The notes: generated by a model not told the origin, from the letters alone. DNA of 64,000 nt from Microbacterium oleivorans (GCF_001644225.1 NZ_LSTV01000001.1:682001-746000); one strand, 5' to 3'; shown: positions 48,601 through 56,476, counted from the stretch's first letter. Numbers and translations are program-made.

Positions 48601-48977
48601 AGGACGCGACCTCGGCGTCGCCGGCGGACGCCGAGGCGCTCGACCGGCTGCGCGAGGCGTTCCTCGCCTCGGAGTGGGGGGACCTGCAGCCGATCGAGGT
48701 CGAGACCGAGATCGACTTCGTCGAACCGGATCCGCTCGGCGACGGCCGGCCGCACGTCGTCATCTGCAAGCTCGACGCCGTCTACCGCCGGGGCGATCGG
48801 ATCGAGATCGTGGACTGGAAGACCGGGCGCCCGCCCCGCACCGCGGCGGAGCGCACCGAGCGGATGCTGCAGCTCGAGCTCTACCGGCGGGCGTACCACG
48901 CGAAGCACGGCGTGCCGACGGAGCGGATCGACGTCGCGCTGTTCTACGTCGCCGACGGCCTCATCCTGCGCGGCTGA
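45696..48977 (+). CDS. adnB: AdnB-like helicase-nuclease subunit
   Basis: Partner subunit of AdnA, 1093 residues, carrying the lead 3'-5' translocase. Walker A is GAGSGKTETM (40-46), followed by the Ia motif LTFTRKAAGELAERI, an intact motif II LLDEYQDTSVVQ, GDPHQSIYGWRGAS, TIHGSKGLEWDAVAVV and AYVAVTRAREHLLIS. The C-terminal nuclease has CKLDAVYR, IVDWKTGRPP (D1040, K1042) and LQLELYRRAY. The N-terminal phrase FPPTAEQSAVI is typical of AdnB. GTG start coupled to adnA. It converges on the pseudokinase gene. Together with AdnA it processes DNA ends; no Chi-type regulation is known for mycobacterial AdnAB. Confidence 0.9.
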   Translation: MTPALLSPEAVAAALGQFPPTAEQSAVISAPLAPALVVAGAGSGKTETMAGRVVWLVANGLVRRDEVLGLTFTRKAAGELAERIGSRLRRLGEFERRGLLPHLGRLHAEGRLAVFGELERSGAPESARHAALDALAPESPGGDGADTLLERPAVSTYNSFADAIVRENAVRIGRDAEAVVMSESAAWLLMRQVVLSSDDPRLPDRAERPSTIIDAALRIARDSVDNLVALDDLDAFSTAFQDVLERPSQRAGTSVYAEVRTAAEKVSGLSVLVALARTYEAEKRRRGLIDFSDQVAGALQVVRSHPAVAAELRERYRVVLLDEYQDTSVVQTDLLATLFRGTAVMAVGDPHQSIYGWRGASAGNLGDFARSFDPDAAGRSYALLTSWRNGVDVLRAAGAVLAPLDAPVEVGSLRPRPGAPAGRVDIVVEDDLDAEADAVAAWFADVRDERHRAGRATTGAILLRSKKHMLRFADALGRRGIPHRILGLGGLLSTPEVVDVVSALRVISDPRSGSALIRLLAGPRWSVGLADLRELAQVAARLVRHDTALQPLPTELAEIIRASAGDEGGSLVAALDFVARQKPDHGWLAGFTPAARERLRDAGAVFAGLRRAAGLPIPELVRLVENELRLDIELAANESRGPARTASDQLRAFVDELHGFLQTDERGSLPSLLAWLDRAERIDEFAPRTEPPEDDVVQLLTIHGSKGLEWDAVAVVRAVEDELPAALRDAQGWLGFGVLPYSFRGDREWLPAFLWSAHDAPTQQDLKREHAAFKDGIRERHLAEERRLAYVAVTRAREHLLISASPWAGTKKPRVVSRFVREIADELEAPLPESETTENPYEGARATLEWPIDPLGARSARVRDAAARVRQAMAAAPATPTRDLELLLAERAARAAGRSPHAPTRIPASRFKDFVADYGAAAIAAARPLPERPYRQTRLGTLFHAWVEQRSGLVGRARSADDVLWDDDEDATSASPADAEALDRLREAFLASEWGDLQPIEVETEIDFVEPDPLGDGRPHVVICKLDAVYRRGDRIEIVDWKTGRPPRTAAERTERMLQLELYRRAYHAKHGVPTERIDVALFYVADGLILRG

Positions 48978-49001
48978 ACCGGTGGGCGGTCCGGGGAGGG
49001 G

Positions 49002-50246
49002 TCAGGCCGTGCCCGTCCACCGGCGCAGCGCGTTCTTCGCGGCGTCGTCGGGATCGCTCTCCTCGGCGGCGGGTGCGTCGTCGGTCCCCGGCCAGTCGCT
49101 GAACTCGATCGGCTCGGTCTCCTGGTCGACGGCGTCAGACGCGGCCGGCGCGGCCGTGGCTTCGGCGTCCTCGTCGAGGAGGCCGTCGATGAGACCGGGG
49201 TCGTAGGCGTCGGTGTGCATCGAGGTGTCGACGGCCTCGGCCGCGCCGGCGGGGACGCGCCCGAGCGCGGCGATGGCGTCGTCGACGCTGATCGTCCCGC
49301 TGCCGATCGGCGGTTCGTCGCGGACGCTCTCATCCAGCGACTCGAGCAGCGCCACGGCATCCGCGGTCACCGTCTCGGAGGCGGAATCGTGTCCGTGGAC
49401 GAGCCACTTCGCGAACTCGAGCTCGGCGTGCAGGCGGGCCCGCTCGGCGAGCATGGTGTCGGGGGAGCGGCCAGCGGCGGCGCTGTAGGCGACGACGACG
49501 TCGGATGCCGCGTCGGGGGCGCTCGCGATCCAGCGCAGGTCCTCGGCCGGGTCTCCGATGCTCAGGCCGCCCCACGTCAGCAGCCCCGAGACCGTCGGGA
49601 CCCCGTCGACGTCGGTCAGCGTGAAGGCGGACGGGTCGACGCCGCCCAGGGTCACGGTGGGCTCGACGTGCCAGAGCGCGTCGAGGGCGACGGCGCGGCT
49701 CCAGCGGCGGAGCAGGCCGAACGGCAGACGGCCCGTCGCCTCGGCGCGGTCGAGCAGACGCTCGGTGTCGGTGCGGACCTGCGCCGCGGTCCGGGCGGGG
49801 AGCCCCGCGCCCTGCACGATCGAGGACGGCAGATCGTGGATGCCGGCGATCGCCGCCGCGAGGGCGGTCGCCACCCCGCGACCCGGCGGGACGTGTGAGG
49901 CGTCGACCCGGTAGCCCGGCAGGTAGGTCTGCACGCGGGCCGTGCGGGTGCCGAGGCGCGCCTGTCCGACGTGCTCGGGAGCCAGGAAAGGCAGCATGGC
50001 GCGGACCCCCGCCGTGAGGGCGGCCAGCGCCGTCGTCTCCCGGACGGCCTCGGCTTCGGCCTCGTCGCTCTCGGGGACACGCACCACGAGGCGCGAGCCG
50101 TCGTCGAGGTGGATGACGGCGCTGTCGAAACGCCCGCCCGCTCCCTCGGTGAGGGCCGCGGCGCCCGTGATGGCCGTGCGCACACCCGTCGCCTGCGAGA
50201 GAGCCGCCGTGGCAGCCGCGGCTAGAGTGAGAGGAGAGCGTGCCAT
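49002..50246 (-). CDS. Phosphotransferase-fold protein lacking catalytic residues (pseudokinase)
   Basis: Protein of 414 residues with the APH/maltokinase-like kinase fold, residues about 25-300: the N-lobe strand SRLVVRVPES and the C-lobe GDPAEDLRWIA (231-237 for GDPAEDL) align well. The catalytic loop, normally HGDxxxxN, reads LGGVDPSAF (200-208), so the catalytic Asp is Gly202 and the Asn is Ala207. The metal-binding DWG is TWG (Thr224). Phosphotransfer looks impossible. Residues about 300-414 form a long acidic, alanine-rich tail ending NALRRWTGTA. It lies between adnB and nudC on the other strand. The ATG is seven bases after TACCCT. Confidence 0.75.
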   Translation of the reverse strand: MARSPLTLAAAATAALSQATGVRTAITGAAALTEGAGGRFDSAVIHLDDGSRLVVRVPESDEAEAEAVRETTALAALTAGVRAMLPFLAPEHVGQARLGTRTARVQTYLPGYRVDASHVPPGRGVATALAAAIAGIHDLPSSIVQGAGLPARTAAQVRTDTERLLDRAEATGRLPFGLLRRWSRAVALDALWHVEPTVTLGGVDPSAFTLTDVDGVPTVSGLLTWGGLSIGDPAEDLRWIASAPDAASDVVVAYSAAAGRSPDTMLAERARLHAELEFAKWLVHGHDSASETVTADAVALLESLDESVRDEPPIGSGTISVDDAIAALGRVPAGAAEAVDTSMHTDAYDPGLIDGLLDEDAEATAAPAASDAVDQETEPIEFSDWPGTDDAPAAEESDPDDAAKNALRRWTGTA

Positions 50247-50253
50247 GCCCCCC

Positions 50254-50259
50254 AGGGTA
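50254..50259 (-). promoter_or_regulatory. -10 element of the pseudokinase gene, leaderless type
   Basis: TACCCT (minus strand) seven bases before the ATG at 50246. Confidence 0.55.
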
Positions 50260-50310
50260 GGCGGGGCACGCCCCCGCGCACCGGCGCCACGCCCGCAAGA
50301 GAGGTCCTCG

Positions 50311-51213
50311 ATGACGACGAAGGACGTCCCGCCGCCCCTGGCGCGCGCGGTCATCGACCGCGCGGCGCAGGAGCGACTCGACGACGGTCTGCTCGACCGC
50401 ATCCGTACCGATGCCGACACCCGCGTGCTGCTGCTGCACGGCGACCGCGCCCCCGTCGGGGGCCCGTCGACGCTGCACTGGGTCGCCCCCGACGCCGTCC
50501 CGGACGGAGCCGTGTGGGCCTTCCTCGGCCGCGACGACGCGCACCGGCCCGTCGTCGTCGCAGCGCTCCCGGCATCCGCGGACGAGCCCGTGATCCCGGG
50601 CGTCGAGTGGGCGGGGCTCCGCGCGGTGGGCGGCGACCTCCTCGCCGACGAGGCCGGACGCTTCGTGCAGGGACTGAGCATCGGGCGGTGGTTGATCGAC
50701 GCGCCGTTCTGCCCCGCGTGCGGCGGAGAGACGCGCGTCGAGCAGGCCGGCTGGTCCCGACGCTGCTTGCAGTGCGGCCGGCAGCACTTCCCGCGGACGG
50801 ATCCCGCCGTGATCGTGGCCGTCGCGAGCGCCGACGGCGAGCGTCTGCTGCTCGGCCGGAACGCGGCCTGGGGCGACATCCCCACCTATTCGACGTTCGC
50901 CGGGTTCGTCGAGGCCGGCGAATCGCTGGAGACGACCGTCGAGCGTGAGGTCGCGGAGGAGGCCGGCGTCCGTCTCGATCGGATCGTGTACCGCGGGTCG
51001 CAGGCGTGGCCCTACCCGCGCTCGCTCATGCTCGGCTTCACCGCCCACGCCGTCGCGGATGCGGAGGCCCGCGCCGACGGCGAGGAGATCCTCGACGTCC
51101 GCTGGTTCACCCGCGACGAGATCCGCGACGCCCTCGCCGGCCGAGGGGAGATCCGCCTGCCCGGCCGTGCGTCCATCGCGCGCAGCCTCATCCTGCGGTG
51201 GGTGGGGGAGTGA
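50311..51213 (+). CDS. nudC: NADH/NAD+ diphosphatase NudC
   Basis: Nudix hydrolase of 300 residues that cleaves NADH/NAD+ to NMN(H) and AMP and in other bacteria removes NAD caps from RNA. The zinc site CPACGG and CLQCGRQHFPRTDP precedes the Nudix box GFVEAGESLETTVEREVAEE, and the NudC-specific SQAWPYPRSLMLGF (SQPWPFPxS motif) follows. AGAGAGG six bases before the ATG is a good Shine-Dalgarno. A TAGAGT at 50223-50228, inside the start region of the divergent gene, may be its -10. The stop overlaps the uvrD2 GTG by four bases. Confidence 0.94.
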   Translation: MTTKDVPPPLARAVIDRAAQERLDDGLLDRIRTDADTRVLLLHGDRAPVGGPSTLHWVAPDAVPDGAVWAFLGRDDAHRPVVVAALPASADEPVIPGVEWAGLRAVGGDLLADEAGRFVQGLSIGRWLIDAPFCPACGGETRVEQAGWSRRCLQCGRQHFPRTDPAVIVAVASADGERLLLGRNAAWGDIPTYSTFAGFVEAGESLETTVEREVAEEAGVRLDRIVYRGSQAWPYPRSLMLGFTAHAVADAEARADGEEILDVRWFTRDEIRDALAGRGEIRLPGRASIARSLILRWVGE

Positions 51214-52922
51214 GCGTCGACCCCCTCGCGGACCTGGACGAGCGGCAACGCGAAGCGGCGTCGACGCTGCGCGGGCACGTCTGCGTGCTCGCCGGCGCGG
51301 GGACCGGCAAGACGCGGGTCATCACCCACCGGATCGCCCACGGCGTCGACACCGGCGCGTACTCGCCGCAGCGCGTCATGGCCGTGACCTTCACGACGAA
51401 GGCCGCCGGTGAACTTCGCGGCCGGCTGCGCGCCCTCGGCGTCGAGGGTGTGGCCGCGCGCACCTTCCACGCCGCCGCGCTCGCGCAGCTCAACTTCTTC
51501 TGGCCGCAGGTGGCGCGCGACACCGCTCCCGCGATCGTCGACAGCAAGGTGCGACTGCTCTCGCACGCCGCCGACGGGATCGGTCTGCGGCTGGATGCCT
51601 CCACCCTCCGCGACGTCGCGTCGCAGATCGAATGGCGCAAGGTCACGATGCGCTCGATCGAGCAGTACGCGGTCGATCGCCCCGGCGGCATCCCGGGTCT
51701 GGCCCTAGACCCCCTCATCGCCCTGCAGCGCGCCTACGAGAAGCTGAAGGACGAGCGGCGTCAGCTCGACTTCGAGGACGTGCTGCTCGCGTGCGCGGGC
51801 ATGATCGAGTCGGAGCCGCGGGTCGCCGCCGCCGTCCACGAGCAGTACCGGCACTTCACGGTCGACGAGTTCCAGGACGTGTCGCCGGTGCAGAACCGGC
51901 TGCTGGAGCTGTGGCTCGGCGATCGCCGCGACCTCTGCGTCGTCGGCGACGCGAGCCAGACGATCTACTCCTTCGCCGGCGCCGATCCCCGCTACCTCCT
52001 GGACTTCGCCACGCGGGACGACGACGTGACGGTCGTGCGCCTGGAGCGCAACTACCGATCGGATGCCGCGGTCCTCGCGGTCGCCAACGAGCTGATGCGC
52101 GGGCGCCCCGGGGCACTGCAGCTCTCGACCCCCGCACCCGCGGGGCCCGCCCCCGAGGTCACCGCATACGACGACGACGCCGCGGAGGCGGAGGGTATCG
52201 CCGCGCGGATCGCCGCGCAGCTCGCCTCCGGAGTCGACCCGCACGACGTGGCCGTCCTGTACCGGCTGAACGCGCAATCGGCGCCGCTGCTGGCCGCGCT
52301 CTCCGCCCGCGGCATCCCCGCCACCGTCCTCGGCGGCAAGCGGTTCTGGGACCTGCCCGAGGTGCGCCAGGCCCTCCTCGCCCTGCGCGGCGCCTCTGTG
52401 GCGCCGCTGTCGGGATCGTTCCTCGCGACCGTCCGCGACGTCCTTCGGTCGCTGGGGCTGACCGACGAGGCGCCGCCGGCGGGCGGGGCGTTGCGCGACG
52501 CCTGGGAGGCGCGGGCCGCGGTGCTCCGCCTCGCCGAGGAGGCGCCCGAGGGCACGACGCTCCGCGCGTTCACCGACGAGCTGACGGCGCGCGCCAAGGC
52601 GCAGCACGAGCCGACGATGCGGACGGTGACTCTCGCGACGCTGCACGCCGCGAAGGGCCTCGAGTGGCCGCACGTGCACCTCATGGGCCTCAGCGAGGGG
52701 TTGCTCCCGATCTCGTACGCGACGAGCTTCGAGCAGATCGACGAGGAGCGTCGCCTGACCTACGTGGGTGTCACGCGGGCCGCGCGTACGCTGTCGCTCT
52801 CGTGGGCTCGACGGTCGGGGAACCGGGAGCGTCAGCGCTCCAGATTCCTTCAGGAGATCGGCAGAGGCACGCTGCGTGAGGGCGGTGCGCGCGGGTCTCG
52901 CGCTGTCCGTCCGCCGCGGTGA
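51210..52922 (+). CDS. uvrD2: UvrD2-type superfamily I DNA helicase, short form
   Basis: 3'-5' DNA helicase of 570 residues. Motifs: I LAGAGTGKTRVIT, Ia TFTTKAAGELRGRL, II FTVDEFQDVSPVQ, III GDASQTIYSFAGA, IV VVRLERNYRSD, V TLHAAKGLEWPHV and VI YVGVTRAARTLSLSWARR. Mycobacterial UvrD2 (about 700 residues) carries an HRDC domain and a tetracysteine module after motif VI. Here the chain ends about 45 residues after motif VI in a basic tail, so both are absent. GTG start overlaps nudC. The last 152 bases overlap the convergent TOMM-like gene. Confidence 0.92.
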   Translation: MSVDPLADLDERQREAASTLRGHVCVLAGAGTGKTRVITHRIAHGVDTGAYSPQRVMAVTFTTKAAGELRGRLRALGVEGVAARTFHAAALAQLNFFWPQVARDTAPAIVDSKVRLLSHAADGIGLRLDASTLRDVASQIEWRKVTMRSIEQYAVDRPGGIPGLALDPLIALQRAYEKLKDERRQLDFEDVLLACAGMIESEPRVAAAVHEQYRHFTVDEFQDVSPVQNRLLELWLGDRRDLCVVGDASQTIYSFAGADPRYLLDFATRDDDVTVVRLERNYRSDAAVLAVANELMRGRPGALQLSTPAPAGPAPEVTAYDDDAAEAEGIAARIAAQLASGVDPHDVAVLYRLNAQSAPLLAALSARGIPATVLGGKRFWDLPEVRQALLALRGASVAPLSGSFLATVRDVLRSLGLTDEAPPAGGALRDAWEARAAVLRLAEEAPEGTTLRAFTDELTARAKAQHEPTMRTVTLATLHAAKGLEWPHVHLMGLSEGLLPISYATSFEQIDEERRLTYVGVTRAARTLSLSWARRSGNRERQRSRFLQEIGRGTLREGGARGSRAVRPPR

Positions 52923-53613
52923 GGACGACCGACCGTCCCGCGTCGCCGGTGCGCAGCAACCGGGCGGCCAGCGCCGCCGCCTCGACCAGCAGGAGCGGCT
53001 CGGTCGCGACGGACGGGCGCGCGAGCAGCTGAGCCGCGACGAGCGGCCATTCCGGGTCGCGGTCGCGCCGATCGGCGTGCAGGCAGGCGATGCACGCGGT
53101 GCGGCCCGGCACGACGAGCGGGCCGACGACGACACGGTCGCCGGCGAGTTCGATCGGCAGATGCGGGGTGTCCTCCGCCGCGAGGCGCGCCGCGCGGTGC
53201 GGATCGATCAGCTGGGCGGCGACGACCACGACCGGGCCCGGCCCGGGCGGCAGCGCCCACCGCTCGCACGCGGCGATCTCGAGACCCGCGGCCGCGAGGC
53301 CCGCCACGAGGGTCGTCTCGTCGTCGTGGCCGAGGTCGGCGGGCAGCTCGATGCGGACCGGCGGGACCGGCGCGGCGTCGGCGACCAGGGCGTCTCGGAT
53401 GCGGCTGAGGAAGGCGTTCGCCTCACCCGGGCCCGCGCCCAGTTCCCGCGCGAGCGGTACGAGGCGACCGTCCGGGATGCCGTCGACCAGCGCGTCGAGC
53501 AGACGTTCCTGCCAGGGCTGCAGGCCCGTGAGCGGGCGCTCGTCGTCGATGCCGAGTTGCACGCTGGTGGGTGTGCGCCACAGCGGCGGGTGGGAGGGGG
53601 CGAGACGCAGCAT
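52771..53613 (-). CDS. Degenerate TOMM leader-binding / E1-like protein
   Basis: Protein of 280 residues resembling the N-terminal part of cyclodehydratase C proteins (TOMM precursor leader-peptide-binding, ThiF-related). Residues 1-80 look like the leader-binding winged helix (LWRTPTSVQLGIDDE, then LLDALVDGIPDG). Residues 85-280 resemble a shrunken E1 domain: no GxGxxG nucleotide motif, but Cys174-IA-Cys177 and Cys249-L-Cys251 remain as a possible zinc site. No YcaO, precursor peptide or exporter is nearby, so a natural-product role is not supported. The ATG lies six bases after CAGAAT. Its last 152 bases, including the CLC codons, are antisense to uvrD2. Confidence 0.7.
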   Translation of the reverse strand: MLRLAPSHPPLWRTPTSVQLGIDDERPLTGLQPWQERLLDALVDGIPDGRLVPLARELGAGPGEANAFLSRIRDALVADAAPVPPVRIELPADLGHDDETTLVAGLAAAGLEIAACERWALPPGPGPVVVVAAQLIDPHRAARLAAEDTPHLPIELAGDRVVVGPLVVPGRTACIACLHADRRDRDPEWPLVAAQLLARPSVATEPLLLVEAAALAARLLRTGDAGRSVVLTAADGQRETRAHRPHAACLCRSPEGIWSADAPGSPTVEPTRATAYARPA

Positions 53614-53710
53614 GCCGCGATTCTGGCCGTGATGCCGCCGCCGGCGGGTGTGCCCTCCACAGGCCCGTCGTGCCATGGGCGCGGGCCGGGGCCTGTGGAG
53701 GAGGCGCGGG

Positions 53711-55129
53711 TCAGACGGGGCGCGGCCCAGTGGGACCGTCGTCCCCGCCCGCGGCGTCGCCCGTGAACGGGTCGTCCTGTCCGCCGGCCTCTTCGTCGAG
53801 CAGCGCTTCGAGCGCGTCGTCGAACGCGTCGCGCTCGGGCTCCTCGCCCCGCTGACGCGCCTGCAGTCGCGCGATGAGTCCCGCCGGTTCGTCGATGTCC
53901 TCGGCCGTGGGCATGAGGTCGGGGTAGTCCCAGAGACCGTCGCGAGCAGCGGAACCCACGGCATCCGTCACGGCGCGCCACATGGCCGCGGCCTCCCGGA
54001 GTCGTCGCGGACGGAGCTCGAGGCCGACGAGCGACGCCATCGCCTGCTCGGCAGGACCTCCGACGGCCCGGCGACGGCGAACCGCCTCGGCGATGCGGTC
54101 GGCGGAGGGCACGCGGGTCGTCGCGTCCGCCGTGACGACGTCGACCCAGCCTTCGATGGTCGCGAGCAGGTTCTCGAGCCGGGTCAGGGCCGCGACCTGC
54201 GCCTCGGAGCGCTGCGGCAGCAGGGCGCCGCTCTCGATCGCGGCCTTCAGCTCGTCGGGGGAGGACGGGTCGAACCGCGAGGCGAGGTCCTCGAGCGCGT
54301 CGGTGTCGACGTGGACGCCGCGCGCGAAGTCGGTCACCTGCGAGATGACGTGCAGCCGCAGCCACTTCGCGTGACGGAACAGGCGTGCGTGGGCGAGTTC
54401 CCGGGTGGCGAGGACGAGGGCGAGCTGGTCCTCCTCGATCTCGAGGTCGCGTCCGAAGTCGGCGAAGTTCTGCGGCAGGATCGCGGCCTCGCCGGTGGGC
54501 ATGAGCGGGATGCCGACATCGCCGCCGCTGACCACCTCGAGCGAGAGCTTGCCGATCACCGCGCCCAGCTGGCCGGCGAACAGCGCCCCGCCGACGCGGC
54601 GCATCAGGCGCCCGGCGCCCTCGATGGCCGGACGCATCTCCTCCGGGGTCTGCGACTCGAGCGCCGCCATGAGGGCGTCGCTGATCGAGGTCGCCACCGG
54701 CTCGGCGAGTTCCTGCCACACGGGGAGCGTCGCCTCGACCCACTGCCCACGGGTGATCGGGCGGGGCGTCTGGGCGAGCTCGCCGATCGTCGTCGCCTCG
54801 CTGAGCCAGAGCGAGGCCAGCGCGAAGGCCTGGTCGAACTCGGTGCGCGCCCCCGTCGTGATCCCGAGTCCGTCGCGGTTGGCGATGTGGAGCGCCTGCG
54901 TCTTCGCCGCCGACCAGTCCACGCCGTCGTCGCCGTCGCCTCCTGCCATCGCCGCCTGCAACTGGCGCATGATGTTCTGCATCATCGCCGGGTCGATCCC
55001 CATCCCCGACAGCTGCCGCAGCTGGTCGGGGTCGATCCCGCCCTGACCGCCCAGCATCCGGCGGAGCATCTCGGCGAGGTCGTCGTCGCCGGGGAGATCG
55101 TCGCCGGTCCGGTCCGCGTCATCGGTCAT
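53711..55129 (-). CDS. DUF2342 putative zinc-dependent metalloprotease
   Basis: Protein of 472 residues of the DUF2342 family (Rv3195 type), often named zinc-dependent metalloprotease or F420-biosynthesis-associated protein. The region LVLATRELAHARLFRHAKWLR holds the conserved E, H and H residues thought to bind zinc; no plain HExxH is seen. The N-terminus is acidic with DDDLAEMLRRMLGGQ, and the C-terminus is a low-complexity acidic tail (RDAFDDALEALLDEEAG). Activity is unproven. It lies upstream of the TOMM-like gene on the same strand and divergent from the PDZ protease gene, as in mycobacteria. Confidence 0.85.
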   Translation of the reverse strand: MTDDADRTGDDLPGDDDLAEMLRRMLGGQGGIDPDQLRQLSGMGIDPAMMQNIMRQLQAAMAGGDGDDGVDWSAAKTQALHIANRDGLGITTGARTEFDQAFALASLWLSEATTIGELAQTPRPITRGQWVEATLPVWQELAEPVATSISDALMAALESQTPEEMRPAIEGAGRLMRRVGGALFAGQLGAVIGKLSLEVVSGGDVGIPLMPTGEAAILPQNFADFGRDLEIEEDQLALVLATRELAHARLFRHAKWLRLHVISQVTDFARGVHVDTDALEDLASRFDPSSPDELKAAIESGALLPQRSEAQVAALTRLENLLATIEGWVDVVTADATTRVPSADRIAEAVRRRRAVGGPAEQAMASLVGLELRPRRLREAAAMWRAVTDAVGSAARDGLWDYPDLMPTAEDIDEPAGLIARLQARQRGEEPERDAFDDALEALLDEEAGGQDDPFTGDAAGGDDGPTGPRPV

Positions 55130-55166
55130 GTCAGGCGCCTTTCAGCAGGGGGGAGACGTCTCGTTC

Positions 55167-55173
55167 TACGCTA
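55167..55173. promoter_or_regulatory. Shared divergent -10 region (DUF2342 / YlbL)
   Basis: TACGCTA reads TACGCT on the plus strand and TAGCGT on the minus strand. Both are close to -10 boxes used elsewhere in the window. Leaders would be about 75 bases to the plus-strand gene and about 35 to the minus-strand gene. Confidence 0.4.
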
Positions 55174-55255
55174 ATGGCAGGTTTTCTCCGCCCGGTCCGA
55201 GCGGGAGACATCCCGTGTACGCCGGCCGCGAACGAGCGCCGGAGGAAGGACGCGC

Positions 55256-56392
55256 GTGTCGCTTTTCGAGGACGCCACCGCCACCCCGTCGCGCTCCACC
55301 GACCCGCGGCGGTCCGGCGGGTCGCGTCGCTTCTCCGTGGGCGTCTGGGCGCTCGTGATCGCGTTGGTGGCGCTCCTGGTGCTGAGCTTCCTCCCGACCG
55401 GGTTCGTCATCCAGCGCCAGGGACCCGTCGTCAACACCCTCGGTTCCGCCGAGAACACCGACGGAGAAGAGGTCCCGCTCATCTCCGTCCGCGGCGCGGA
55501 GACCTATCCCACGGCCGGTGCCCTCGACCTCACCACCGTGCAGATCGCCGGCAACCGCGAACGCACCCCTTCGTGGTTCGAGCTGGCGATGGCGTGGTTC
55601 GACCCGTCCCAGGCGGTCCTGCCGATCGACCAGGTGTTCCCCGCCGGGACGACCACCGAGCAGCGCAACGAGGAGAACGCCGCCCTGATGGTCGACTCGC
55701 AGAAGGAGGCGGCGGCGGCGGCGCTCACGCAGCTCGGCTACGAGGTCCGCTCGCACGTCGGCGTCGGCGCCCTCACGGAGGACTCGCCCTCGAGCGGGAT
55801 CCTCGAGGTCGGCGACGAGATCGTGAGCGCCGACGGGACCCCGATCGGCGACACGGCGCAGCTCCGCTCCGTGATCAACGACGGCGGCGGCGACCCGGTC
55901 GAGCTCGTCATCCGACGAGGTGACGCCGAGCGCACGGTCACCGTCACCCCGGTGCGCAGCGAGACGGCGGACGGCCCGGTCTGGATCATCGGGATCACGA
56001 CGGCCCGCGACTTCGACTTCCCGATCGACGTGACGATCCAGCTCGACCGCATCGGCGGTCCGAGCGCCGGTCAGATGTTCGCCCTCGGCATCATCGACAC
56101 CCTGACCCCCGGCGAGCTCAACGGCGGCGAACAGGTCGCCGGCACCGGCACGATCGACTCGGCCGGCACGATCGGTCCGATCGGCGGCATCCGTCAGAAG
56201 CTCTACGGAGCGTTGGATGCCGGTGCGGACTACTTCCTCGCCCCGCAGCGCAACTGCGACGAGGTCGTCGGGCACATCCCGGGTGACCTGCGCGTCATCC
56301 CGGTCGCGACCCTGGACGACTCGCTCGCCGCCCTCGACGCCATCCGCACGGGGGAGGGCGTCGACGACCTGCCCGTGTGCACGGTCGGCTGA
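55256..56392 (+). CDS. YlbL-type membrane-anchored PDZ / Lon-like protease
   Basis: Protein of 378 residues (Rv3194c family). One membrane anchor at about 29-48 (VGVWALVIALVALLVLSFL), then an extracytoplasmic PDZ domain at about 160-240 (SSGILEVGDEIVSADGTPI), then a Lon-like proteolytic domain with Ser in DRIGGPSAGQMFALG and Lys in IGGIRQKLYGALDAGAD, the Ser-Lys dyad. A C-terminal cysteine pair (NCDEVV and LPVCTVG) may form a disulfide. The GTG is preceded by GGAGGAAGG at six bases. It is followed 84 bases later by the UPF0182 gene, the usual actinobacterial order. Confidence 0.9.
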   Translation: MSLFEDATATPSRSTDPRRSGGSRRFSVGVWALVIALVALLVLSFLPTGFVIQRQGPVVNTLGSAENTDGEEVPLISVRGAETYPTAGALDLTTVQIAGNRERTPSWFELAMAWFDPSQAVLPIDQVFPAGTTTEQRNEENAALMVDSQKEAAAAALTQLGYEVRSHVGVGALTEDSPSSGILEVGDEIVSADGTPIGDTAQLRSVINDGGGDPVELVIRRGDAERTVTVTPVRSETADGPVWIIGITTARDFDFPIDVTIQLDRIGGPSAGQMFALGIIDTLTPGELNGGEQVAGTGTIDSAGTIGPIGGIRQKLYGALDAGADYFLAPQRNCDEVVGHIPGDLRVIPVATLDDSLAALDAIRTGEGVDDLPVCTVG

Positions 56393-56464
56393 GCGCGGCA
56401 TCCCGCCCCTGCGATTCCGCCCAGAGCGCACCGCGCCCCGGCCGCGCGCCCGATGACCCCCGCC

Positions 56465-56470
56465 TAGGAT
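56465..56470 (+). promoter_or_regulatory. -10 element of the UPF0182 gene, leaderless type
   Basis: TAGGAT six bases before GTG 56477. The spacer GAAAGG could also act as a Shine-Dalgarno if transcription starts earlier. Confidence 0.5.
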
Positions 56471-56476
56471 GAAAGG

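Noticed and set aside
45414-48908. 1164-codon minus-strand frame antisense to adnB
   Set aside because: The plus strand carries all helicase and nuclease motifs in order; the minus frame is compositional.
49002-50246. Aminoglycoside or macrolide phosphotransferase (antibiotic resistance)
   Set aside because: The fold matches but catalytic Asp, Asn and metal-binding Asp are all replaced.
52771-53613. TOMM/thiopeptide-type natural product cluster
   Set aside because: No YcaO cyclodehydratase, dehydrogenase, precursor peptide or exporter nearby; flanks are housekeeping genes.
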